The translations under genes were made by a program, and so were the position numbers. From Chloroflexota bacterium (GTDB lineage Bacteria > Chloroflexota > UBA4733): a stretch of 64,000 bases of DNA. Location: the NCBI GenBank assembly GCA_023381895.1, contig JAMCTA010000136.1, positions 1 to 64,000 of the forward strand, read 5' to 3'. Below are positions 16,972 through 26,271 of the stretch, piece after piece. Positions within the stretch are counted from its first letter, which is position 1, and every line of letters begins with the position of its first letter. The notes under the pieces are model-generated. The model was not told the DNA's origin and ran no database searches. It worked only from the letters and a program-made list of their open reading frames with translations.

Positions 16972-17850
16972 GTGCGGAGTTTTAGCTACGTCGCGGCGAA
17001 GTCGGTGGATGAGGCCGTTGCCGCATTGGCTGCCGCGGGGCTACAGGGACGGGCCCTCGCTGGTGGTACGGATATTCTGGTGCAGATGCGCGAAGGCCGG
17101 CGCAGCGTCGACACCCTCGTTGATGTCAAAGGCCTAGTAGAGCTGAACGTGCTCTCTGCGGAGCCCGGCAAGGGATTGCGCCTCGGCGCTGCAGTGCCGT
17201 GCTACCGCATCTATGAAGATCCTATGATCAGGGCGCATTACCCAGCGCTCATCGACTGTACCGCTCTCGTCGGAAGTGTTGGCATACAGGGCCGGGCTAC
17301 CGTCGGAGGGAACCTCTGTACATCCTCTCCAGCAGCGGATACCATTCCGGCACTCATCGCTTTGGGAGGTGTCTGCCGCATTGTTGGACCACGCGGCGAA
17401 CGAAGGATTCCTGTTGAGGAGTTCTGTACGGGTCCCGGGCGCAATACCCTGGAGCCGGGTGAGCTCCTCGTGGAGGTCGATATTCCGGAGCCACGGCCGC
17501 GCAGCGGTGCCTTCTCATTGCGCTTCATCCCTCGCAACGAGATGGATATTGCCGTCGTCAATGCTGCAGCATCTGTGGAGCTGGGCGCCTCAGAGCGACG
17601 GTTCGTGGGTGGACGAGTGGCAGTAGGAGCGGTGGCTCCTACGCCGCTGTATGTGGCTGAGGCAGTGGAGCTTCTGAGTGGCGCTCCTGTGAGCGAGGAG
17701 ACGTTTGCACGCGTGGCAGAGGCTGCGCAGCGAGCGACATCACCGATAACGGACATGCGGGGGACGCGGGAGCAACGTCTGCACTTGGTCGGAGTGTTGG
17801 TTCGAAGAGCACTCTCTGGTGCGGTCGAACGAGCAAAGGAGGGAAACTAG
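16972..17850 (+). CDS. FAD-binding subunit of a molybdenum hydroxylase (CoxM/XdhB-like)
   Basis: Carries FAD and passes electrons from the iron-sulfur subunit to an acceptor. The 292-residue protein shows the FAD-binding motifs AGGTDILVQM (about 32-41) and TVGGNLCTSSPAAD (about 113-126), plus the C-terminal CO_deh_flav_C domain. The GTG start at 16972 is preceded by GGAGGGG. Its stop overlaps the start of the small subunit gene by one base, so the medium-small-large operon is translationally coupled. It matches the CO dehydrogenase gene order, although the large subunit is not a true form I CO dehydrogenase. Confidence 0.93.
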   Translation: MRSFSYVAAKSVDEAVAALAAAGLQGRALAGGTDILVQMREGRRSVDTLVDVKGLVELNVLSAEPGKGLRLGAAVPCYRIYEDPMIRAHYPALIDCTALVGSVGIQGRATVGGNLCTSSPAADTIPALIALGGVCRIVGPRGERRIPVEEFCTGPGRNTLEPGELLVEVDIPEPRPRSGAFSLRFIPRNEMDIAVVNAAASVELGASERRFVGGRVAVGAVAPTPLYVAEAVELLSGAPVSEETFARVAEAAQRATSPITDMRGTREQRLHLVGVLVRRALSGAVERAKEGN

Positions 17851-18335
17851 TGGCGACGCTGGTCCAGGTCGACACCACGATTAATGGTGAGCCGGCGACA
17901 TTTTTGTGTGAACCGCGCCAGAGCTTACTGGAAGTGTTGCGCGAGACCTTGGGGCTAACTGGCTCTAAGGAGGGCTGTAACAACGGCAACTGCGGGGCGT
18001 GCAGTGTGCTGCTTGATGGGTGCTTGGTGAACTCATGTCTAGTCCTCGCCGTCGAAGTGCAGGGTAAGTCGATCATGACAGTCGAGGGATTGGCAGAAGG
18101 AGATCACCTTCATCCCTTGCAGCGCGCCTTTCTGGAGCATGCTGCGCTCCAGTGCGCTATCTGTACACCGGGCTTCCTAGTCGCGGCCAAGGCCCTCCTT
18201 GATAAGAATCCTCACCCTACCGAGCACGAGATTCGCTACTGGCTTGCTGGCAATCTGTGCCGGTGTACTGGATATGACAAAATTGTGCGAGCCGTTCAGG
18301 CCGTGGCGCAAGAGATGGAGGTAGCAGCCCGATGA
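17850..18335 (+). CDS. two-[2Fe-2S] subunit of a molybdenum hydroxylase (CoxS-like)
   Basis: Transfers electrons between the molybdenum site and FAD through two [2Fe-2S] clusters. The 161-residue protein has the plant-ferredoxin-type motif GCNNGNCGACSV (about 42-53) with a further Cys near 71. The C-terminal helical cluster motifs are CAICTPGF and NLCRCTGY. The middle motif has Ala-Ile where most relatives have Gly-Phe or Gly-Tyr. The GTG start at 17850 overlaps the end of the FAD subunit gene, and its stop overlaps the large subunit ATG. Confidence 0.94.
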   Translation: MATLVQVDTTINGEPATFLCEPRQSLLEVLRETLGLTGSKEGCNNGNCGACSVLLDGCLVNSCLVLAVEVQGKSIMTVEGLAEGDHLHPLQRAFLEHAALQCAICTPGFLVAAKALLDKNPHPTEHEIRYWLAGNLCRCTGYDKIVRAVQAVAQEMEVAAR

Positions 18336-20626
18336 TCATCGACGAGAAGCCCCGCCAGCAAGAGGCGCAGAGCGAGCCGAGCTACAAGGTCATCGGTACC
18401 CGTCCGGTTAGGCCGGATGGAGTGGAGAAAGTCACTGGGCGAGCCAAGTACGGCGCCGACGTCATTCTGCAAGGGATGTTGTATGGCAAGGTCTGGCGCA
18501 GCCCTGTTGCCCACGCCCGCATTCGCAGCATCGACATCAGTGGTGCACTGACCATGCCTGGTGTCAAGGCAGTGGTGACCGCAGCTGACCTACCAAAGCT
18601 CTCGAGCAACGAATACATCGAAATGGGCGAAGGTGGTGGGCGCCTACAAGAGCTTCGCGACAATGTCCTCGCCTCGGCAAAGGCCCTCTACAAGGGGCAC
18701 GCCATCGCCGCGGTAGCCGCCGTTAATCCTCACGTGGCGGAGGAAGCGCTCGCACTCATCCGGGTTGAGCTGGAGGAGTTGCCGCCTGTCTTAGACTTGC
18801 GCGCGGCCATGCGCGATGATGCGCCACTTCTGGATGAGAAAAGGTATACCGAGAGTATCGCTGGACGTTCCGAGAAGCCGAGCAATATCGCACGGTACGT
18901 CCAAGTCGACCTCGGCGATGCGGATGCTGGGTTCGCTACAGCCAGTGTGATCGTCGAGCGTGAGTTCACCACTACCATGGTTCATCAGGGGTATATTGAG
19001 CCTCAAAACGGCACAGCAATGTGGGACGCAGATGGTCATCTGACCGTGTGGACCAGCACCCAGACTGCCTTCGGTGTTCGGAACGAGCTCTCCAAGCTGC
19101 TGCTTCTACCGCTTGCCCAGATTCGGGTGATTCCGATGGAGATCGGTGGAGGGTTCGGTGGGAAGCTCGCTGTATACCTCGAGCCTCTTGCAGCATTGCT
19201 CTCCCGAAAATCCGGACGTCCGGTAAAGATGTCAATGACGCGAGCTGAAGTTCTCGAGGCGACGGGTCCCACCTCGGGCACAATCATCAAGCTCAAGATG
19301 GGAGCTACGAAGGATGGCCGTCTCACTGCCGCTTCGGCGTGGATGGCGTACGAGTCTGGAGCCTACCCTAGCGCTCCTCTGGGTGGCGGCATGTCCTGCA
19401 TGCTGGGTCCGTACGACATTCCCAATGTGCACATCGATGGTTACGATGTCGTCGTCAACAAGCCGCGCACGTCAGCGTATCGAGCACCCGGAGCGCCTGC
19501 AGCTGCTTTCGCTACTGAGAGCGTGGTCGATGAGCTGGCTGAAAAGCTCGGGATGGATCCATTGACCTTCCGCCGTATTAACGCAGCGAAGGAAGGAACC
19601 CGCCAAGCCAGCGGCAGCGTGTTTGCACGCATTGGCTATGAAGAGTGCGTCATTGCTGCGCAGAATACAGAGCACTGGAAGTCACCGCTCGAAGGCAAAT
19701 GGCGGGGCCGTGGAGTGGCGTCAGGGGTCTGGTTCAACTGGGGTGGCCTGTCGAGTGTATGCGCGAGCGTCAACCCTGATGGCTCGGTCATCCTCACTGA
19801 GGGTTCGACCGATATCGGTGGAAGCCGGGCATCAGCAGCCATGCAGTTGGCCGAGACCCTCGGCATTGCCTATGAGGACGTACATCCGTCGGTCGTTGAT
19901 ACCGATGGCATAGGATACAACGATGCGACAGGCGGAAGCCGTGTCACGTTTGCGACCGGCTGGGCGGTGTACGAAGCGGCACAGGATATCCGCCGCCAGA
20001 TGATCGAGCGGGCAGCCCGCGTGTGGAGTGTTTCTGAGGACGAGGTCGAATACCAGGATGGTGTCCTCACGTGCCGCAACGACCCGGGCAAGTCGCTCAC
20101 ATTCAAAGAAATTGCGGCTCGCGCCCACAATACTGGCGGCACTATTATGGGGCGTGGAAACCCGAGCCCAAAGCAGTTTGGGCCCGCCTTCGGTGTACAC
20201 ATCGTCGACGTTGAGGTCGATCCCGACACGGGCAAAGTGCAGATCCTCCGCTACACAGCAGTGCAGGACGTAGGGACAGCTATTCATCCTAGCTATGTCG
20301 AAGGACAGATCCAGGGTGGAGCTACTCAAGGAATCGGATGGGCGCTCAATGAGGCGTATGACTACGATGACAAGGGCCGCCTTCGCAACGCATCGCTTCT
20401 CGACTATCGACAGCCAACTACGCTTGATGTGCCGATGATCGAGACGGTGCTTGTCGAAGTTCCCAACCCTGGACATCCTTACGGAGTTCGTGGCGTGGGT
20501 GAAGTCCCTATTGTGCCACCTTTGGGCGCTATTGCGAATGCGCTCTACCACGCGACAGGACATCGGTTCGTCAGCTTGCCAATGAATCCGGTGGCGGTCT
20601 TGCGGGCTCTTGGAAAGATAAGCTAG
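18332..20626 (+). CDS. molybdopterin-binding large subunit of a xanthine-oxidase-family hydroxylase
   Basis: Holds the molybdenum cofactor and hydroxylates an organic substrate with water. The 764-residue protein has the N-terminal Ald_Xan_dh domain (VTGRAKYGADV), the pterin-binding GGGFGGK loop, the active-site loop SAYRAPGAP, and the catalytic glutamate in RGVGEVPIVPP near the C terminus. Form I CO dehydrogenase needs AYXCSFR with a copper-binding cysteine; this is absent, so CO oxidation is unlikely. Aldehyde, purine, nicotinate or aromatic substrates remain possible. It overlaps the small subunit gene by four bases and is followed by a MoaD-like gene. Confidence 0.92.
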   Translation: MIIDEKPRQQEAQSEPSYKVIGTRPVRPDGVEKVTGRAKYGADVILQGMLYGKVWRSPVAHARIRSIDISGALTMPGVKAVVTAADLPKLSSNEYIEMGEGGGRLQELRDNVLASAKALYKGHAIAAVAAVNPHVAEEALALIRVELEELPPVLDLRAAMRDDAPLLDEKRYTESIAGRSEKPSNIARYVQVDLGDADAGFATASVIVEREFTTTMVHQGYIEPQNGTAMWDADGHLTVWTSTQTAFGVRNELSKLLLLPLAQIRVIPMEIGGGFGGKLAVYLEPLAALLSRKSGRPVKMSMTRAEVLEATGPTSGTIIKLKMGATKDGRLTAASAWMAYESGAYPSAPLGGGMSCMLGPYDIPNVHIDGYDVVVNKPRTSAYRAPGAPAAAFATESVVDELAEKLGMDPLTFRRINAAKEGTRQASGSVFARIGYEECVIAAQNTEHWKSPLEGKWRGRGVASGVWFNWGGLSSVCASVNPDGSVILTEGSTDIGGSRASAAMQLAETLGIAYEDVHPSVVDTDGIGYNDATGGSRVTFATGWAVYEAAQDIRRQMIERAARVWSVSEDEVEYQDGVLTCRNDPGKSLTFKEIAARAHNTGGTIMGRGNPSPKQFGPAFGVHIVDVEVDPDTGKVQILRYTAVQDVGTAIHPSYVEGQIQGGATQGIGWALNEAYDYDDKGRLRNASLLDYRQPTTLDVPMIETVLVEVPNPGHPYGVRGVGEVPIVPPLGAIANALYHATGHRFVSLPMNPVAVLRALGKIS

Positions 20627-20632
20627 CGGGCT

Positions 20633-21004
20633 ATGCCGGTTGTGTGGCTTCCGTCACTCCTTCGCCCCTTTGCTGGCGGTCAGCGTCAGATTCGAGTGAC
20701 AGGAGCCACCATTCGAGAGGCGCTGCAAAGTCTCAAGGAACAGTTTCCAGAGCTTGGAGATCGCGTCTGGGACAGTGAGTCTCTTCGACCTGGCTTGGCG
20801 GTTGCAGTGAATGGGGCAGCAGTGTCGTTTGGCTTGGCGCAGCCGGTTGCTGAGGAAGACGAGCTAGAGATCATTCCCGCAATTGGCGGGGGAGCTGACG
20901 CTCACTGCGTTGTGAGATACCTCACCCACGCCAAGGGTACGGTCAGATCGAGCTTTGGTGAACTCTTGCATTGCCGAACGCTCTACTCTGCTACCTTAAG
21001 GTAA
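20633..21004 (+). CDS. MoaD/ThiS-family sulfur-carrier-like protein with C-terminal extension
   Basis: A beta-grasp protein in the molybdenum hydroxylase operon, seven bases after the large subunit. Residues 1-87 match MoaD/ThiS proteins: an Arg-rich opening, VTGATIREAL, VAVNG, then EDELEIIPAIGGG, where carriers normally end. Here the frame continues 36 more residues (88-123), which would block use of the terminal glycine. A G-run at 20888-20892 sits at this point, and one extra G would give a stop at 20896, so a frameshift or sequencing error is likely. If functional, it probably supplies or matures sulfur on the molybdenum cofactor. Confidence 0.78.
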   Translation: MPVVWLPSLLRPFAGGQRQIRVTGATIREALQSLKEQFPELGDRVWDSESLRPGLAVAVNGAAVSFGLAQPVAEEDELEIIPAIGGGADAHCVVRYLTHAKGTVRSSFGELLHCRTLYSATLR

Positions 21005-21465
21005 TCCAGAATGCCTTTTGTGCTCTCGCTGTGGCATCGTACGAGATTCTCGATTTTCGCAATACGGTTCTCAATGTCTGCATAGGCTGCTGTGAGCCGT
21101 TGCTGGAGCTGGGTCTCTAGCTCAGCTTCCTGGCGTCGGCATTCCTCGTGCGCCCTGCGCACTATCTCGGAACTGGCAGCTCGCTGTTCTGCTTCTGCGA
21201 CAGCTTGATCGTGGATGCTTCGAGTTTCCTCAAGGGCCCGCGATCGGATTTCCTCGATTTGTCGCTCAATCCCTTGTGCTTGGACAATGTTTGGGGGAAC
21301 CCGGACCTGAATCTTATCGATCAGGTCATCCACCACGTGTTGCGGTACGATCTTGAACTCTGACCTTATGAGATTACGGTATCCCGCGATGCCATTTTCC
21401 AGATCGCTGATAGCTTGAAGGAAGTTCTGCAGCTCGAGATTACTGGCAGTGTGTGGCCTTACCAT
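20983..21465 (-). CDS. coiled-coil protein of unknown function
   Basis: A 160-residue, highly charged protein. Residues 1-60 look globular; about 65-145 form a continuous helix rich in Glu, Arg, Gln and Ala (ALEETRSIHDQAVAEAEQRA), suggesting a coiled coil like those of DivIVA or the ATP synthase b subunit. There is no signal peptide or membrane segment. It lies 102 bases from rsmD on the same strand, and its 3' end overlaps by 22 bases the extended end of the convergent MoaD-like gene. Function not recognised. Confidence 0.72.
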   Translation of the reverse strand: MVRPHTASNLELQNFLQAISDLENGIAGYRNLIRSEFKIVPQHVVDDLIDKIQVRVPPNIVQAQGIERQIEEIRSRALEETRSIHDQAVAEAEQRAASSEIVRRAHEECRRQEAELETQLQQRLTAAYADIENRIAKIENLVRCHSESTKGILDYLKVAE

Positions 21466-21567
21466 TCCTCAGTCCTCGGTTGTGGTTGCCCCAATCATGG
21501 GCGATCAGAGATAGCTCCCGCACTCTTGACTGCGAGTTTGTGTAGTCTACGTGACAGTGGGGTCAAC

Positions 21568-22125
21568 TTACGGTTCAAGACCGCCCGAATTGACCAAGGC
21601 AATCGACGAATCACCGTAGCGTCGCTGTTTTACGATGCTAAAATGATGACCACACTCGAGCGTCGTGCGACTCGAGTATTCGACGACCACGACGGTGTGC
21701 TCCGTCACCAAACATTCGTGTAGGCAGCGTTCCAACAGCGCCTCCCAAGCCGCAAACGTATAGGGAGGATCAGCAAAAACATAGTCGAACGCGCCGGAGA
21801 GCCTGTTGAGTGCTGCTGGCAGTTCTCCTCTCACGATGTGCCCGCGATCTGCCGCTCTCACCGTCTCTAGGTTTACCCGGATCGCCTGGCATGCCACTGT
21901 ATCGTGCTCGACAAACACGGCAAGCTCTGCACCACGCCCCAGAGCCTCAATGCCGAGCGCGCCGCTACCTGAAAAGAGGTCAAGCACGCGCGATTGAGGT
22001 GTCAGCGGACCAAGCAGATCGAAGATCGCTTCTCTCACCACTTGCGCAGTTGGGCGTGTAGTTCGTCGGGCCGGCACGCGGAGCATGAGGCCGCGGAAGT
22101 CACCACCAGTCACGCGGAGAAACAT
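21568..22125 (-). CDS. rsmD: 16S rRNA (guanine966-N2)-methyltransferase
   Basis: Methylates G966 of 16S rRNA in the assembling 30S subunit. The protein starts with the family's RVTGGDFRG, then RPTAQVVREAIFDLL. The SAM-binding motif is VLDLFSGSGALGIEAL and the catalytic motif DPPY (FADPPYTF). About 185 residues is the normal length. The ATG at 22125 is favoured over a GTG at 22143, because a GAGGTG site lies about 12 bases upstream. In many bacteria coaD follows rsmD; here a coiled-coil gene takes that place. Confidence 0.93.
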   Translation of the reverse strand: MFLRVTGGDFRGLMLRVPARRTTRPTAQVVREAIFDLLGPLTPQSRVLDLFSGSGALGIEALGRGAELAVFVEHDTVACQAIRVNLETVRAADRGHIVRGELPAALNRLSGAFDYVFADPPYTFAAWEALLERCLHECLVTEHTVVVVEYSSRTTLECGHHFSIVKQRRYGDSSIALVNSGGLEP

Positions 22126-22230
22126 AGCGTCTTCACACCTCACTCGTAATGAGAGAAAAGTCAGAGACGACGATGAAGGGGGCGCACTGTCCTATTTGCA
22201 GCCCCCATCCTCGAGTTGATGATGCGTGCG

Positions 22231-24081
22231 TCAGCTCAGCGCGGTCGTTGGCACGAGCTCCGGGGGATTCGACCGGAAAAAGTCTTCGAATCGCTCAGCA
22301 TCAATCGTCTCATCTCGCATCAGCACTTCACTGATCTCATTCAACTTTTCGCGATACCGAGAGAGCACCTCGTGAGCGCGCTCGAAGGCGTTGTCGATGA
22401 GGTCTTTGATCTCGCTATCGATCTGCTGCGCGACTGCCTCGCTGTAGTTACGCTGTTCTGATATCTCTCGGCCGAGGAAAACGAGCTCTTCCTTGCGGCC
22501 AAAGGCGCGCGGACCAAGGCGTTCACTCATGCCGTACTCACATACCATTCGGCGGGCCATGTTCGTGGCCCGCTCGATGTCGTTCTCGGCACCAGTGGAC
22601 ACATCACCAAAGACGATCTTCTCGGCGACATGTCCGCCGAACAGCGATGCAAGATTGTCGCGGAACTGATTCCGTGTCCAGAGATACCGATCCTCGCGTG
22701 GCAAGAAGCGAGTGTAGCCCCCCATCATTCCGCGAGCGACAATCGAGATCTTTTGGACGGGATCGCAGTTGGGGAGCATACGAGCTACAAGAGCGTGCCC
22801 AACCTCGTGGTAGGCAGTGATCGCCTTCTCGCGCTCACTGATGACGCGGCTACGGCGCTCGGGCCCGGCGGTAACCCGGTCGATCGCCTCTTCTAGCTCA
22901 CTCATGCCGATGGATTTCTTATTCCGGCGCGCTGCCAGAATGGCCGCTTCGTTGACAAGGTTGAACAAGTCTGCTCCAGAGAATCCAGCGGTCAGCTTGG
23001 CAAGCACATCAAGAGTGACGCTGCGATCAAGAGGCTTATTGCGCGTATGGATCTCGAGGATCGCTCTCCGGCCACGAATATCTGGATTCGGAAGCACCAC
23101 GTGTCGATCGAAGCGGCCTGGGCGCAACAGCGCTGGATCCAACACGTCGGGACGATTCGTTGCCGCGATGACGATGACGTTCGTGTTTGTATCGAACCCG
23201 TCCATCTCCACGAGGATCTGATTGAGGGTTTGCTCGCGCTCGTCGTGGCTGCCACCGAGTCCCGCACCCCGCTGGCGTCCCACCGCATCGATCTCGTCGA
23301 CGAACACGATGCAGGGGGCATTCCGCTTCGCCTGATCGAACAGATCTCGAACTCGGCTTGCACCGACTCCGACGAACATCTCAACAAATTCAGAGCCGGA
23401 GATTGAGAAGAAAGGAACTCCCGCCTCTCCGGCCACTGCCCGAGACAGCAGTGTCTTGCCCGTTCCCGGTGGCCCGATCAACAGGACACCGCGGGGAATA
23501 CGTGCGCCGAGAGCAGAGAACTTGTCCGGAAACTTCAGGAACTCGACAATCTCCGAAAGCTCTTGCTTTGCTTCGTCCACTCCAGCCACGTCGTTGAACG
23601 TGACGGTGGGCTTGTTGCCAATGAACATGCGTGCCCGGCTCTTACCAAAGGACAAGGCCTGCGAGTTGCTACCCTGTGCCTGTCGCATGAGGATGAACAC
23701 GAACAGGCCGAGCAGTAAAATGGGGGCGATGCCTCCGATCACGCTCAACCATACTGCCAGTTGAGAGGGCGGCTCTTCTACAACTGATACCTTATTGAAG
23801 GGAATCCCTTGGTCGTGAAGAAGACGTAAGAAGCTCTCGTTATCATTGATGTAGGCGACGAGACGGCCCTGCGACGTGTCAGCAGTTATCTTGTTGCCAT
23901 TGACGACGATCTTGTCCGTAGTAACGCCAGTTTGCACGTCCTTCTGCACTTGAGCGATGACGTCTGTGATGCTGCGGGCGGTTGACTGATTGTTGTTCTG
24001 AAATAGACTGAAGATCAGCGCCATCACAAAGACAAGAATCAAGAGATAGATGAAGCTATTGCGGAGCCACTTGGCGTCCAT
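22231..24081 (-). CDS. ftsH: ATP-dependent zinc metalloprotease FtsH
   Basis: A membrane-anchored AAA+ protease that degrades misassembled membrane proteins and regulatory proteins. The 616-residue protein has two transmembrane helices (about 8-28 and 110-133) flanking an external domain. Next come the AAA module with Walker A GPPGTGKT (203-210), Walker B IVFVDEID, and the SRH region [20 protein letters not shown]. The zinc-binding HEVGH (425-429) belongs to the peptidase domain. Length and motif order are canonical. The ATG is preceded by GGAGGT. A good TATACT -10 element on the minus strand lies at 24155-24160, without a clear -35. Confidence 0.97.
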   Translation of the reverse strand: MDAKWLRNSFIYLLILVFVMALIFSLFQNNNQSTARSITDVIAQVQKDVQTGVTTDKIVVNGNKITADTSQGRLVAYINDNESFLRLLHDQGIPFNKVSVVEEPPSQLAVWLSVIGGIAPILLLGLFVFILMRQAQGSNSQALSFGKSRARMFIGNKPTVTFNDVAGVDEAKQELSEIVEFLKFPDKFSALGARIPRGVLLIGPPGTGKTLLSRAVAGEAGVPFFSISGSEFVEMFVGVGASRVRDLFDQAKRNAPCIVFVDEIDAVGRQRGAGLGGSHDEREQTLNQILVEMDGFDTNTNVIVIAATNRPDVLDPALLRPGRFDRHVVLPNPDIRGRRAILEIHTRNKPLDRSVTLDVLAKLTAGFSGADLFNLVNEAAILAARRNKKSIGMSELEEAIDRVTAGPERRSRVISEREKAITAYHEVGHALVARMLPNCDPVQKISIVARGMMGGYTRFLPREDRYLWTRNQFRDNLASLFGGHVAEKIVFGDVSTGAENDIERATNMARRMVCEYGMSERLGPRAFGRKEELVFLGREISEQRNYSEAVAQQIDSEIKDLIDNAFERAHEVLSRYREKLNEISEVLMRDETIDAERFEDFFRSNPPELVPTTALS

Positions 24082-24239
24082 GCATACCTCCGGGAGATGC
24101 TGGCAAGATGCGAGTGATCTCTGACACTCCGCAAGCCCATCTTGCGCTTCTGAAAGTATAGCGCACCAGGTTGTGGCCTAGACCCGAGCTATTCCTGCTG
24201 GCCCCAGGTCTGGAAAGCTGCACCACGATATCGTCTCTA

Positions 24240-25109
24240 TCAGTCGATGATGAGCACAGGCGTTCCCAGATCAGTCCACGCTGCCAGTGCGAGCATCGGC
24301 TTCAGCGGAGTGTTCACGCAGCCGTGGGATCCAGAGCGGACTGTTCCGTCCGGGTCAAGATGCGGGAAGTCTGTTCCAGGACCATAGTACGGTCGCCACG
24401 GCGCATCGTGAATATAGTAGCCACCATCACGGAAGAGCATTGCATAATGGGTCGGCGAGTCGGGGTACCAGTTGGGGGACCCAGCGGGCCACAGTGATAT
24501 GAACTTGAAGTTGGGAACTTTCTGGAGGATGGTGAACGTCCCTGTTGGCGTTACGTGCCCCGGTTCACCTGTTGTGACGTCGGTATCCAAGAATACCTGG
24601 CCATTTTGATAGGCCCACATGTGCTGGCGGCTCAAGGAGATGGAGATGCACTTTCCCTGTGCGAGTGGGCCGGGAATGGGCCCCGGAGGTGGCGCCACCT
24701 TGCTGGCAGGCAAGAGGATAGGCGCAACGTTAGAGAGGAGCCCAGAGTATACCCAGCCCATGTCTGCGGACGACCGCACCTGGTACCACAGTGGGTTGGG
24801 GGGAGCCAGAACCTCACCTGGAGCGTAGCCGATCACTGTGACAGGCTGATTGACCGGTAGGGAAGCAAGGAGCACGCTCCCCGTGTTCGGCTGGGAGAAG
24901 AGGTAGACATAGGTGTAGCCTACGCCGCCAGAGCTTAGCCACCCAGTCCACGGTGCATTTGTCCCGGCCGTATACCGGCTAACCCACTGTCCATTCTGAT
25001 TGACGATAGTAGTGTCTGCGAAGGCCGGTGTTGCGAGGGTGCTGGCCGCAGCCACGAACGGCAATGCTCCTGCGCTACGGAGGAGGAACCGTCTCGAAAA
25101 GGCTCTCAT
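24240..25109 (-). CDS. secreted L,D-transpeptidase with SH3-like domain
   Basis: Makes 3-3 cross-links in peptidoglycan or anchors proteins to it. From the ATG at 25109 the protein has 289 residues. The signal peptide begins SRRFLLRSAG, a twin-arginine (Tat) type motif, and ends near AFA. A bacterial SH3-like region (about 45-130) is followed by a proline-rich linker (PPPGPIPGP). The YkuD catalytic domain has SHGCVNTP with the active-site cysteine and an upstream HDAPWR histidine. The start is chosen because the longer ATG at 25193 would bury the signal peptide, and AAGGGG precedes it. Confidence 0.9.
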   Translation of the reverse strand: MRAFSRRFLLRSAGALPFVAAASTLATPAFADTTIVNQNGQWVSRYTAGTNAPWTGWLSSGGVGYTYVYLFSQPNTGSVLLASLPVNQPVTVIGYAPGEVLAPPNPLWYQVRSSADMGWVYSGLLSNVAPILLPASKVAPPPGPIPGPLAQGKCISISLSRQHMWAYQNGQVFLDTDVTTGEPGHVTPTGTFTILQKVPNFKFISLWPAGSPNWYPDSPTHYAMLFRDGGYYIHDAPWRPYYGPGTDFPHLDPDGTVRSGSHGCVNTPLKPMLALAAWTDLGTPVLIID

Positions 25110-25389
25110 CTTCAACCCCTTCTTGCCACATCGCGAACAGGAGGAAAGCAAGGAAAACAGCCCATCTATACTACCTTCACTAACGCCTCGCAAGGCTCGA
25201 ATGTTTCACTTCCTCTGGTAAACCGTATATATGCACCAGCTGTGCCAATTCAGGCAGACACGACTCCTCGATGCCGCGAGGCGCTCAGGGCCGCGCAAGA
25301 TGCGAGGACACTCCATGTCAGCCAGCGTTTGCGGCTCATAATGGGCGTGTGGTCAATGTGTCAAGCAGATACATCAGCTGAACATCAGG

Positions 25390-25418
25390 TTGCTTGGATC
25401 GTCAAAACCGGCTATAGT
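25390..25418 (+). promoter_or_regulatory. promoter of tRNA-Val
   Basis: A -35 element TTGCTT (25390-25395) and a -10 element TATAGT (25413-25418) are separated by exactly 17 bases. The mature tRNA begins 11 bases after the -10. No other promoter-like pair stands out nearby. Confidence 0.7.
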
Positions 25419-25428
25419 CCATGCTCTC

Positions 25429-25502
25429 GGACGATTAGCTCAGCTGGTCAGAGCGCGCGGTTCACATCCGCGAGGTCGCTGGTTCGAGCCCAGCATCGTC
25501 CA
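25429..25502 (+). tRNA. tRNA-Val (anticodon CAC)
   Basis: A complete cloverleaf. The acceptor stem pairs GGACGAT with ATCGTCC, the D arm has AGCTCAGCTGGT, the anticodon stem is CGCGG/CCGCG around loop TTCACAT, and the T arm has GGTTCGAGCC. The anticodon CAC reads GTG valine codons. The discriminator base is A and the CCA end is not encoded. A run of six T's (25507-25512) follows almost immediately and may serve as a terminator. Confidence 0.95.
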
Positions 25503-25539
25503 CTTCTTTTTTGCGTTTGATGGAGTGATCTCTCAGCAG

Positions 25540-26271
25540 ATGCGCGGGCCGGACTGGCTGACACGGCTTTCGCGGCCGTGGTGCTCTGGACACCGGGGGG
25601 CCGGCGGGCTCTCCAAAGCGAATACGCTAGCTTCTTTTGAGCACGCTCTTTCTTGGCAGTGTGACCTCCTCGAGGCCGACATCCAGCGCACGCGCGATGG
25701 TCATCTCGTCCTTGTCCACGATGAGCGTATCGAGGTTGCCGACGTCAGCATCACGGTATCGACACTGTCCCTCGAGGAGCTTCGAGCTCTTCCCGGCCAC
25801 GGCGATGTTCCCACGCTCATTGATTTTCTACAACTGAGTCACGGTCGAGCTGTCCCTCTCATTGATCTAAAGGGAACCGGCTATGAAGCGCAAATTGGGG
25901 TTGAGGTACGAGCGGCTGGTGTAGATAGGGCTATCGTCTGTGGCGGGTCACTCGAGTCTCTATTGAAGGTCCGTTTGGCTCATGGGGTAATTGCGACCTC
26001 TCTCACGCTCGACGTCCAGGCCTTGCAAAGGGTGATCGCAGACCCGTCTCTCCTGAAACGGATTCCTACTGACATGGTTACCGCAGAGCACTGTGGTCTC
26101 ACAATTGAGCTAATTCAGCAGTTCCACGAGGCGGGAATCTGGGTAGTGGCGTGGACTGTAGACCGTCCGGCCGCAATGAAGACATTAGCCCGGATGGGAG
26201 TGGACGGTATTACGACGAATCGCCCAGATCTCCTTCAGACCGCCCGCGCCCACGGTGTGCTCCTCGAGTGA
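25540..26271 (+). CDS. glycerophosphodiester phosphodiesterase family protein
   Basis: A TIM-barrel enzyme family that hydrolyses glycerophosphodiesters to glycerol 3-phosphate and an alcohol. The 243-residue protein has catalytic HRG (H18, R19), metal ligands in LLEADIQRTRDG (E45, D47) and the second catalytic His in LVLVHDE (H60). The usual PENT motif, whose Glu binds metal, reads KANT (26-29), so one ligand is missing. There is no signal peptide, so it is cytosolic. Translation may start at GTG 25525 or ATG 25540. The gene begins only 38 bases after the tRNA-Val, so it may be transcribed by read-through. Confidence 0.83.
   Translation: MRGPDWLTRLSRPWCSGHRGAGGLSKANTLASFEHALSWQCDLLEADIQRTRDGHLVLVHDERIEVADVSITVSTLSLEELRALPGHGDVPTLIDFLQLSHGRAVPLIDLKGTGYEAQIGVEVRAAGVDRAIVCGGSLESLLKVRLAHGVIATSLTLDVQALQRVIADPSLLKRIPTDMVTAEHCGLTIELIQQFHEAGIWVVAWTVDRPAAMKTLARMGVDGITTNRPDLLQTARAHGVLLE

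Noticed and set aside
19832..20563. 243-residue minus-strand frame opposite the molybdenum hydroxylase large subunit
   Set aside because: Entirely antisense to a motif-complete gene and rich in Arg, Ser and His; a shadow frame.
16972..20626. Calling the operon carbon monoxide dehydrogenase (form I)
   Set aside because: The active-site AYXCSFR cysteine is absent; the loop is AYRAPGAP, so only the subunit layout matches.
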